A stretch of DNA of 64,000 bases from Cyathus striatus (Eukaryota > Basidiomycota > Agaricomycetes > Agaricales > Nidulariaceae). The notes under the pieces are model-generated. The model searched no databases and was not told the origin of the DNA. It was given only the letters and a program-made list of their open reading frames with translations. The stretch covers positions 124,001-188,000 of the forward strand of contig JAOVFP010000003.1 of assembly GCA_025738555.1 (NCBI GenBank), in the 5' to 3' direction. This document shows positions 46,284 through 56,104 of this stretch, one piece after another (positions within the stretch are counted from its first letter, which is position 1; every line of letters begins with the position of its first letter). Position numbers and translations under genes: made by a program.

Positions 46284-47872
46284 TCTATATATAATGAGAG
46301 AAGGCGTGTGGAAATTGGGTATATATGGGACTTTTGGGGGTCAGGGTTTTGTGGGGTCCTGTTGCTCAAAACTGATAGATGCAAACAATGTTAAATAAAA
46401 CATTATAGATGCTCAAAAAGGAAAAAGAATGTGACTAAGCATCTTGAGAGAGAAGGCCTGGGAAAGTGGACATAGATGTAACTGTGGGACACTTGAAAAT
46501 GCGCACGCCACAATGGATGATTAAGTAATGGCTGGAGTTCTGCTACTGGCACTTCCTTTCCCTTTACACCCCTCCCCCCTTGAGTTGTAACAGGACAATA
46601 ATACAGGATATATTTGTAGATATATACTGGGACTATAAATATTTAAGTATTATGAAAATTATTGTAACTGCTGTAGTGATTTATAGTGTATTTGTTATAT
46701 TTTGAGGTATTGTGATGTGCTGTTTAGTGTAATTATATTGTGTTGGAATGTGTTCCCCCCTTGAGATTGGTACTCCAGTTAAATAAGGATATTTATGTGG
46801 ATGTATAATAAGTGTGTAATTGATAGAAATACTAGGAGTGATGTTTCTGATTTTGGTGGATAGGTTGATAATTGGGGATTGAGGAATATTAATATATATG
46901 ACATGGGTGATATATATGATACATGAGGATGACAATAGGATTATAATTCATAAATAATGAATTTTTTGATGGACACTGTAGTAATGTATGGTGGATATAG
47001 TAATGTTCTCAGTGTATAAATTGAGTTTAATGAATAGAAATAGGAGTATTGATTAAAATAGATTTATTTTGTTGAAAAGAATGAAAATAGTGAAGACTAA
47101 ACTACATGGGTGTAGATATAAACTGTTGGTGCAATCTGTTCCCTGTTTTGATGCAATAAGACTATAATGACTAAATTATTATATATTTGATTAGCACTGT
47201 AGCAGTTAATAGTGGAATTGATAAAGTTTGCAAGGAAATTAAATTAATTCTGACTAAGAGTGGTAGGGGAAGAATATATATGTAGAATAAAAGATTTTTG
47301 TGAGTGTTCATATTTGGGAATTGAGTTGTAGGAGATTGGATATATATATATGATGTAATTTAAGTGTAAATGGTGATGGGTGATGAATGTGAATGAATGT
47401 GTGTAGATATAACCTAAATCAGGTGCAATAAATTAAAGGGAGCTCTAACTGATTGATGCTCAGTATTGATAGCAGATAATGTATATATCTATATAGGATG
47501 GGACAAGGCTGTGTAAATATATAACCACATGGGTGATATAACCTAAATGAGGTACAATAAATTAAAGGGAGCTCTAACTGATTGATATTCAGTATTCATT
47601 GCCTTGGGTGTAGATATAAACTACACAGGTGTAAATATGGTGTTTTGTGTGAGAATAGAGGACACATGAGGATGTGTCATGTGCTGTGATTAATAGAGAT
47701 TGCATTGGGTGGAAGTAGATCAATGTGAACTGAGTGCAAATGATCATCCTTTTTGGGGAGATCTGCGATCATTGTGAGTAGGACAACAAACAACAGAAGA
47801 TCAAGGCTTCACCAAAAGAAAGAATCTGTATATCAGATAGGATATCCTGAGGAGGGACAGTTTCTGAATCTA

Positions 47873-48094
47873 GGTGTTGATATAAACCAACACGGGTGTT
47901 GATATAAACCAACACGGGTGTTGATATAAACCAACACGGGTGTTGATATAAACCAACACGGGTGTTGATATAAACCAACACGGGTGTTGATATAAACCAA
48001 CACGGGTGTTGATATAAACCAACACGGGTGTTGATATAAACCAACACGGGTGTTGATATAAACCAACACGGGTGTTGATATAAACCAACACGGG
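47873..48094. repeat. Palindromic minisatellite, 22-bp unit, 10 copies
   Basis: Unit GTGTTGATATAAACCAACACGG, one A longer than in unit 1 and with no length variants. Sequence right after it (TAGATATATTTCTCATGGGT) is identical to that after the first array. The long minus-strand frames across it are repeat artefacts. Confidence 0.95.
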
Positions 48095-48099
48095 TAGAT

Positions 48100-48262
48100 A
48101 TATTTCTCATGGGTAAGCAGGGGGTTTGGGGGGTGCAACCCCCCAAGAAGAAAAAAGCAGGGGTCTGGGGGCGCAGCCCCTCAGCAAGCTGTCATCTGTG
48201 TGGAGCGGAGGAGGGAGCCGACAGGCTCCCGTACCCGTAGCGGAGCACGGGTGTAAAGCTTG
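48100..48262 (+). other. 3' terminal hairpin block of Helitron unit 2
   Basis: Same arrangement as unit 1: GGGGGG/CCCCCC hairpin, GGGAGCC-GACA-GGCTCCC at 48213-48230, CCCGT...ACGGG, then TGTAAAGCTTG at the end. Confidence 0.75.
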
Positions 48263-48364
48263 TCTATATATAATGAGAGAAGGGTGGGAAACGTGGGTAT
48301 AACGGTCATGTGGGAGAGGCAGTATTTAGTAACGTGACCTTATTAGCGCTGGGTTACTGCATTT

Positions 48365-48560
48365 GGAATTTAAATGTGACTAAGCAAATGGCAAACGAGT
48401 TGCAAACAAGTCTGGATCAGCTGTTTTTGGAATCTTACTAAGCCATCATTCTTACTAAACATCTTGAAATGTACTTGCCGCGGCTTCCCGAAAAAAGCGC
48501 GGCCGCGCTTCTACCTGTTTCCTGTCACCTGATGCAGTCTTAGTAAGCATCTTGCAATGC
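48365..48560 (+). promoter_or_regulatory. Repeated (T)ACTAAGCATCTTG motifs near the Helitron 5' end
   Basis: TGTGACTAAGCA (48369), CTTACTAAGCCATC (48433), CTTACTAAACATCTTG (48451) and CTTAGTAAGCATCTTG (48539). Similar motifs are at 43770 and 43825 in unit 1 and 46431 in unit 2, always 80-300 bp from the 5' end. They could be Rep-binding iterons; this is inference. Confidence 0.4.
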
Positions 48561-49343
48561 TCTTTCCGCACTGCTGCCTGCTGCTTCATGCTTAGCTGCT
48601 GCCCTTTCTTTGCTCCCCCCACTTTCCCCCCTTGACTATTAATCCCACTATAATACTGTATGTCTTTGGGCATTATATTACTTCATGTTCACTGAATTTT
48701 CGCATTTTTTGGCAGCCACTGCACTATTCTATAGTGTTTTTTGCTGCATTTCTGCAAGTTTTTGGCTTTTTTTTTTTACAGGTATCTTTTGGATCTTTGA
48801 ACCCCTTCTGAACCTCTGGACCTTGGACCTTGGACTCTGGACTTTGGACTCTTGGCTCTGGACTCTGGCTTTTGGCTCTCTGGCTCCTTTGTGTTGTTTG
48901 GGCTTTCCCAGCAGCATATTTAGTTGTGTTTTAAATAGAGATTGTGTTTTTGCTGCAGCCGTCTCAGGCATTACAGTGGCAGGAGAATTAGTAGACCAAG
49001 GTGAAGTACAGTGAAGTCCTACCTACCTGGCCTCTCTCTACGAGTGTTTGCCAGTTGCTACACAGCTCTATTCATATTAGAGTTGGGACCGCTCTCTGTG
49101 CACAGTGTGTAGGGAGATTGGTGTGGCGTGTTTTTAGTTGCCCCCCTTCCTATTTGGAAGTAGCTCCATTTCAACTACCACTGTTTCCACCGATTTCACT
49201 TTTTCTCTGTGTCATTGGAATTGCCCAGCTGGACCAAATAACTGCTCTGTTTTAGAACACAGTATAGCATATATTTTGAGGTTTCTATGTAAGTAATTAT
49301 TGTTTTGCATTGGTACATGTTCTAATATGTTTTATATATATAG

Positions 49344-50008
49344 GTCTACTCCTATCAACTCACCTGAACGTGCTCGCATAAATGCACAGCAGGCTGAGCG
49401 AGATGCACGTGTTTTGGGGAGCCCTGAAAATAGGCGTATACCTCTGCCTCCTGAACCTGTATACCAATATCTTCCTCCTGATTTGCAGGCAATGCATGCT
49501 GCTCTTCTTCCTTTTCCTGAGCCTGTTAGAAGAGGTAGAAGGAGAAGAGAAGGAAATGATAATCCTCAAAATTTACAATGGATTCCTCCAGTTAATGGAG
49601 AGGCAGTATACCCTCCCAACCACCTTCCAAATTTACAACAGGTTCAAAATATTCCTCTACTACAAAATATTCCTCATGTGGCTGCACCTCCCCTGCTGCT
49701 CCACATATACAATGGAATCCTCCAATTAACCCTCCTGCATTGAGGCCTGTTCCAAATTTTATACAATGGAATCCTGCAGTAAATCACCCTCCAAATCACC
49801 CTCAACATATTCAATGGATACCTCCAATTTTACCTCCTGATCCTCTGCCTGTGAGTTTCTTTTTAAAAGTATTAGTGGACTAAATTAAGTGTTCTTTATA
49901 GGTAAGACAAATTGGTCTTGCTCCCCCTCCTCCACCTCCAGTTAATCCAAATATTCGATGGAATCCTGCTCCTGCTCCTGCTCCTCTATTTCGGGTTCTT
50001 CCACAAAA

Positions 50009-50048
<40 letters not shown>

Positions 50049-53000
50049 CCTCAAGCCCTTCCACTATTTAGAATTATTCATGCAAACCATCCAGTAAGTG
50101 TACAATATTATTCTAATACTTTTTGTACTAAGACATGTCATAGCCTCCTATAATGGAGCCTCCCATGGGAGATCCTATAGTTCTCCGATGGCAGCGTCCA
50201 ATAGTTTTTCATCCACCTCCAATTCCACCACCACCACCACCACCACCTCCCCAGATTCCTATTGGTCGGCGACCATTTAATCCTGCTTGGCCAAAATTCA
50301 CACTTGGCCCATTCACTGATGTCTGTCCAGAATGTGATGCTTTACATTGGAAAGCTGAACGCTTAACTTCATCAACCATACTACTCCCAAAATTTGGAAG
50401 TTGCTGTTTAAGTGGAAAAATTAAACTTCCACATTGGGGACCATCACCAATTGAGTTGACTCAGCTGCTTGCTAAGGATGGTCATAAAGATTTCCAAACT
50501 GGAATTAGGAACTACAACAATGCATTTGCCATGACCTCTATGGGTTATGATAAGGATCTTTCAATTCATGGAGGAGGCCCATATGTTTTCAAAATTGGAG
50601 GCCGAGTGTCACATTATGCTGGATCACTTCTACCTCGCGAAGGTGAACCCAAAAAATTTGCTCAGCTTTACATTCATGATGGAGCACAATTACCTTCAAT
50701 TGATGATCGAATTAATGATCGAATGAATGCTCATGAAGCAAATCATGACATGGATCCTGCTGTCTTGAGAATAATTGAAGATGTACTTTATCGTCATCAT
50801 CCTGGAGTGCAATTGTATCAGCAGGCATATCGGCACACTCGCAATATGGAACCTAATCAAAACTGCCGCATTTCTATTCAATTTAATCCAAATGCTGATC
50901 AACGTCGATATAATGTTCCAGCTGCAGATGAGATTGCAGCTATTCTTCCTGGAGATGGTGATCAGGTGGAAGGACCTCGGGAGATTATTTTGTACCGCCT
51001 TGATGGAACACTAACACGGATTAGTGAAGTAAATCCAATATATTGGTCATTCCATTATCCAATCATGTGGCCACATGGTCAACTTGGTTGGTACCCTAAA
51101 ATTCCCTACTTTGGTGTGGCACGGGTGGATAATGTGGATCATTTGCCCAATAGGGCACCAGGAGAGGAAGAAGATGCACCAACAACAAAGAAGCGTGAAC
51201 ATATTTCACAAGCTGAACACTTTCGCTACTACATACATCCACGAGTTGGACAGGCACTTCATCAATTTATGACAAGAAAGCTTTTCCAAGAGTACATTGT
51301 GGATACTTGGGCATGTCTTGAGCAGTGTCGCTTGCGGTGGATTGAGGACCATCAAAGTGAAATTCGTGCTGAAACTTACCAGGGATTGGCAGATGCTATT
51401 CTGGCTAATCCTAATGTGGAAGGGAGTACAGTTGGGCAAAGAGTGATTGTTCCTTCCAATTTTCCTGGCAGTACCCGATACATGCTTCAGAACTGTCAGG
51501 ATGCTTTGGCTGTTAATCGCTTCTTTAAATCTGCAGATCTCTTTATCACAGTTACTATGGATCCTAATCATAAGGATGTTAAAAGTGCCTTACCTGAAGG
51601 ATTGCAGCCTAATGATCGGCCTGATATTGTTGTCAGGGTCTTTCGTCAAATGCAGCAGCAAATTATCCGTGATATTTACAAGGAGGGAATTTTTGGCCGT
51701 TGTGTTGCACATGTTCACACTATTGAATTCCAGAAGCGTGGATTACCCCATATGCATATGATTGTTTTTCTGACTCCTGAGGACAAGTTGCGCACTCCAG
51801 AAGATATTGACAGTATGATCAGTGCTGAACTTCCTGATCCAGAAACTGAACCAGAGCTATATGATTTGATCATGAGAACTATGATCCACACACCCTGTGG
51901 TCCAGGCACTAATGAGTCATGCATGAAAGATGGCAAGTGCTCTAAAGGGTTCCCAAAACCCTATCGCAATGATACCATCATAACAGATGATTCCTATTCA
52001 GTATTGAAAAGAAGGGAGATTACACACTATGAACCCAAAACTAAAAAGGGCAAGGTGGTGAATAACTGCTGGGTGGTTGCATACAATCGATATCTCTCAT
52101 GGAAGTACCAGTGTCACATCAATGTTGAATCCATTGCTTCAATTAAAGCTCTCAAATACATTTACAAATATGTGTACAAAGGTCATGATCGTGCCACTGT
52201 GGAGTTTTCAGGAGAACAGAATGAGGTCACAAAACATTTGGATGCACGCTATGTCTCTGCCTGTGAAGCTGTTTGGAGATTGTTTGCCTTTACTTTGCAT
52301 GATGAAGTTCCAAATGTTGTTCGCCTGGCCATTCATCTTCCAAATCAGCAATCTATTACATTTGATCCAAATGATGCTAATTTGCAAGATACTGTTGAGC
52401 AAGCTGCTAATAGGGACTCCACTCTCACTGCTTACTTTAAGGCCAATATTGAACATCCAGAAGCACATGAAGTTTTATATCAGGACATGCCTAATACATT
52501 TGTGTGGAATAAGGAGACACGCAAATGGACTCCTCGGCAGAGGGGCTTTGCCATTGGACGCACTTATTTTGTTCATCCAAATGCTGGAGAACGATTTTAC
52601 TTGCGCACCTTGCTTACAGTAGTCAGGGGTGCCACATCATTTGCTCACTTGCGCACGGTTGATGGAGTTGAATATCCAACCTTTCGAGAGGCATGTTTGG
52701 CAAAAGGTCTTCTACAGGATGATGGTGAATGGCAAGAGTGTTTGCAAGATGCAGCTCAGATGAAAACTGGCCATCAGCTTCGTAGTCTATTTGTCACCAT
52801 TATTCGAGACTGTGGACCTTCAGATTATATGGCTCTCTGGAATCAGTTTAAGAATGATATTTGTGATGATCTTCGCCACACCATCCAAACTCAATTTGAA
52901 ATGCCAGAGGCCACAGAACATGATATCTATGATTATGGCCTCTATCTAATTAATAAAATTTTAATCAGTTCTGGAAAGACTCTATCAACATGGGAAAAAT

Positions 53001-54523
53001 TCCCACAGGTGACTGGAAACTGGGCTGTACTGGAACGGAATTTCAATATCAGGAATAACAACAATCCATTGATTGCATTGTATGATGCATACAATGAAGC
53101 AGAACAACAAGCTTTGGCTCAAGCAAGACTTCCAACATTGAATGAGGACCAGCGTGCTGCCTTTGATCGTATAGTGGAAGCTATTCAGATAAAATCTGGA
53201 GAAATCTTCTTTCTGCATGGTGCTGGAGGAACAGGAAAGACCTATGTGTACAACACACTATGCTATTACCTTTGGGGGGAGGGAAAGTTAGTGATTGTTG
53301 TAGCATCATCAGGAATTGCTGCTCTCCTTATAGTGGGAGGCCGAACTGCTCACTCTGTTTTCAAGATTCCCATTGATATTCATGAATCATCAATGTGCAG
53401 TATAGCAAAGAACTCTGATCTTGCTCGGCTGATACAGAGAGCAGATGCTGTAATATGGGATGAGGCACCTATGCAACATCGACATATTCATGAGGCAGTG
53501 AGTCGAACTTTCAAAGATCTGTGTGGAGATAATCGACCTTTTGGAGGATTGACTGTCATCTTTGGGGGAGACTTTCAGCAAATTCTTCCAGTGGTGGTAC
53601 GTGGAAGCCGACCTCAAGTGGTGGGAGCATGTCTTCAGAGATCTGCACTGTGGCATCACATTTCAGTCATTCACCTGCGACAAAATATGCGCTTGAATGT
53701 GAATGACCCATCTGAACATGAATTTGCTCTGTGGCAGCTGGATGTTGGTAAGGGCCTGCACACAACTGGAGATGATATCCAACTTCCAGACTATTTCAAG
53801 TGCCCTTCCAATACTGTGGATTCATTAATTTCAACAATCTATCCTGGACTTGATTCAGCAGAAGCTAAGCCAGATGAATATTATGCAGAGAGAACAATTC
53901 TTTCAAGTCGCAATGATGATGTGGATATTCTGAATAAGAAGATTCTATCTACATTTCCAGGTGAAGTATCAATATTGCACAGTGCAGATAGTCTTCCAGA
54001 AAATAATGGAGGAGGAGGAGATCTTCTTTACCCTGTGGAATATCTTAACACAATTAACTGCTCAGGATTACCATTGGCTCAATTGGAATTGAAGATAGGA
54101 TGTCCAGTAATGGTACTTCGAAACTTGAGTGTACTTGATGGAGTATGCAATGGCAGCCATGGAATTGTTACACAAATGCGGAACCGGGTGATAGAAGTCC
54201 GATTATTGACTGGAGAGAAGAAGGGATCCACTGTATTTGTACCAAGAATGAAGATTGAACCAACATCAACTCAAGTTCCTTTCAGGTTTTGTCGGCATCA
54301 GTTTCCTTTGCGACTTGCTTTTGTAATGACAATCAACAAGGCACAAGGACAGTCTGTTCGACACGTTGGTCTGGATCTCAGAAATGCTGTGTTTACACAT
54401 GGACAGTTTTATGTCGGAGTGTCTCGGGTGACATCAGTTAGTAATATCAAAGCTATTTGGGATGAAAGGAGTGAAGAAGCTATTACCAAAAATATAGTAT
54501 ACCCTGAAGTACTACTGGACTAA
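49344..54523 (+). CDS. Helitron RepHel (HUH endonuclease-helicase)
   Basis: Rolling-circle transposase. The main exon (50144-54523; 1456 aa from its first ATG) has the Helitron-like N-terminal domain (TSMGYDKDLSIHGGGPYVF), the HUH motif (FQKRGLPHMHM, His near residues 533 and 535), the Tyr region (ALKYIYKYVYKGHD, about 670), then a Pif1-type helicase: Walker A GAGGTGKT (about 1024-1031), Walker B VIWDEAP (about 1103), FGGDFQQILP, LRQNMRL, GCPVMVLRN, INKAQGQS and VGVSR. Upstream exons (49344-49852, 49903-50093) join in frame through introns of about 50 nt and encode a proline-rich leader with repeated QW-x-P motifs (LQWIPP, IQWNPP, IQWNPA, IQWIPP). Around 49690-49693 the frame slips by one base in a C-run, disrupting the leader only. 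The true 5' start lies upstream of 49344 and was not found. Confidence 0.92.
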
Positions 54524-54609
54524 ATATGAATATTATATTGTATATGATTGATATGAGTATGTAATGAATATGTATGTACATGATTTAAATAGGAATAAGA
54601 AGAGTAAGG

Positions 54610-54742
54610 AACTGGGATGAAGAAGCAGGGGGTCTGGGGGGCTGCGCCCCCCAGCAAGCCGTCGCCCGTGCAAAGCAGAGGGGGGGGCCGACAGGCCCCC
54701 GGCCCGTAGGGCCCCCATAGCGAAGCACGGGTGTAAGGCTTG
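54610..54742 (+). other. 3' terminal hairpin block of Helitron unit 3
   Basis: CTGGGGGG-CTGCG-CCCCCCAG at about 54633-54654, GGGGGCC-GACA-GGCCCCC at 54683-54700, then GCACGGGTGTAAGGCTTG. Compared with units 1 and 2 the GACA loop is kept while an A-T pair in the stem has become G-C. Confidence 0.75.
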
Positions 54743-55009
54743 TACTACAGACTCCTCTCTGAGCTACTGCTTTAGGAAATAGTAGGGTCCTATTACTTAT
54801 CTAATTATTAAGGGACAGAATAAGCGCTCTGAAGCGCCGGCGAGCGGAAACAAACAAGTGCTTTGAAACGCAACAGCGGGATCTTCACAGTCGATTCACA
54901 GTGCATCATAAGGACTGCGACACACTGTGTAGTGTGACTGAGTTTGAAATCTTGCAGTGCAGTCACAGTCCCCGCACAGTCACTGCGTTGTGGCGGCAGC
55001 ACTACCTGG
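54743..55009. other. No gene recognised
   Basis: Host flank of the Helitron array. Several short palindromes and CAGTCACAG/CACTGTG-like repeats but no gene. Confidence 0.3.
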
Positions 55010-55385
55010 GAGTCGTATCGTTGCGAGCGTCTACGGAGCGCTTAGTCGGAGTTGAAGTAGGCTTCTTGAGTCCAAGCTTCCAGCCGTCGTGCTGCGACTA
55101 TTCTCATTGCACATATATCTTGTTATCCAACATTATTTGATACATATAACTCATATTTCAAAGCCAATAACTTTCTCTTGTTAATAGCAAGTCAATAGAG
55201 CTTGTGTAGCTCAATAATCATTCATTCTCTTGAAGATCAATGTTTTTATAGTCAGCGCTGGCGAACGTAGTCGGAGCTGATATATCATCGGGATGATGGG
55301 GTTGTCAAACCTCGGACGATACGAAACGAAGTTCGCACGCTATGATCAATTTTGGCGTCACGAAACAGCCAGGTTTGACTTCCCC
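55010..55385. mobile_element. Partial TIR element, GGGGAAATC family
   Basis: The right end (AAACAGCCAGGTTTGACTTCCCC, here broken as AAACAGCCAGG and TTTGACTTCCCC) and the 95-bp subterminal block match the 41-kb copy, and GTATCGTTGCGAGCG at about 55017 matches its left part at 41217. The left terminus is missing. TA follows at 55386-55387. Confidence 0.6.
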
Positions 55386-55387
55386 TA

Positions 55388-56104
55388 ATGTACACTGCCA
55401 GAGGGCTGCTCCTGGTCTGACTGCAGTTCGGCTAGCTTGAAGTCTGCTTGCGGTTAGACAGCAGTATCTCGACTCATAGCTATCCTATAGTAGGACTCTA
55501 CATACAATCAATCTAACTAATAATTTCACTATCGATCCTCCTTCCTCCACAAACTCAGATTAAAAATTGCGTACCATCTAGGATAGAGACATCCCATGGG
55601 GTCTGCGTAGGAGATTGCGTGGAGCCGCGAACCATGGCTTTCATGGATTCCACGTGGATATCCACGGAGCTTTACAGCACTGGTACTGAACTACTTACTG
55701 GGGAATGATAGTACTAAACAATCAAAGGGCGCTATGATGATAAGCAAATGGCTGTAACCTGTTCCAGCCAGCGCTCGGCATTTGTCACTGGGGTCCACTG
55801 GTCTTTTAAATGTCACACGTCTTGATATGCTTCCCCTCTCTGGGCTTTTATAAAAGATTGGCACCCACTGAGTATCTGATGCTAGTAGCAACAACTGTTT
55901 TGGTCGCTGGGTTCTTGCTTTGTTGAGTACCTGTGGTCTCGAGGAATATCACACCTGCCACCTAACCTCTGGAAGTCACCTTCCTTCCCTCCACGAGGTG
56001 ACTGCGTCGGAGCAACTTCCTTCGCTCCATATCTCTTTTACCGCTACTCGCCGCTCTCTGGACGCACCTTTGACCGTTGCTCTAGGCCGTCTTTCTCTGC
56101 AACG
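55388..56104 (+). other. Spacer and 5' region of the DUF3433 gene
   Basis: No gene seen. The last ~200 bp are pyrimidine-rich (CTTCCTTCCCTCC; CTTTCTCTGC), as in many basidiomycete promoters, and end in GCAACGATGTC at the start codon. Confidence 0.35.

Larger units (their letters stand above)
46284..48262 (+). mobile_element. Helitron unit 2, non-autonomous
   Basis: 1979 bp from TCTATATATAATGAG to GGGTGTAAAGCTTG. Shares the 5' end (GAGAAGGCGTGTGGAAATTG), the CACGCCACAATGGATGATTA block and the 3' 180 bp with unit 1, but has a shorter minisatellite with a 22-bp unit. No coding capacity. Confidence 0.82.
43612..54742 (+). mobile_element. Head-to-tail array of three Helitrons
   Basis: Units 43612-46283, 46284-48262 and 48263-54742 are joined without a single intervening base: each junction reads ...GTGTAAAGCTTG followed by TCTATATATAATGAG. 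The array is preceded by host A (43611) and followed by host T (54743), matching the A^T target of Helitrons. The 5' ends start TC and the 3' ends carry GC-rich hairpins. Only the last unit codes for RepHel. Such an array fits rolling-circle replication running past a terminator, or repeated insertion at the same site. Confidence 0.85.
48263..54742 (+). mobile_element. Helitron unit 3, RepHel-encoding
   Basis: 6480 bp, TCTATATATAATGAG ... GGGTGTAAGGCTTG. The first 1.1 kb holds motif repeats (ACTAAGCATCTTG-like at 48369-48555) and no supported gene, with a TTGGACTCTGG-type low-complexity run at 48820-48890. RepHel follows. The 3' block differs from units 1 and 2 in sequence but keeps the hairpins. 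A one-base lesion in the RepHel N-terminal region may leave it crippled. Confidence 0.88.

Noticed and set aside
47769..48146. Minus-strand frames over the 22-bp repeat, and resemblance of both arrays to a CRISPR
   Set aside because: Units are contiguous with no spacers, lie inside Helitrons, and the genome is eukaryotic. The frames are repeat artefacts.
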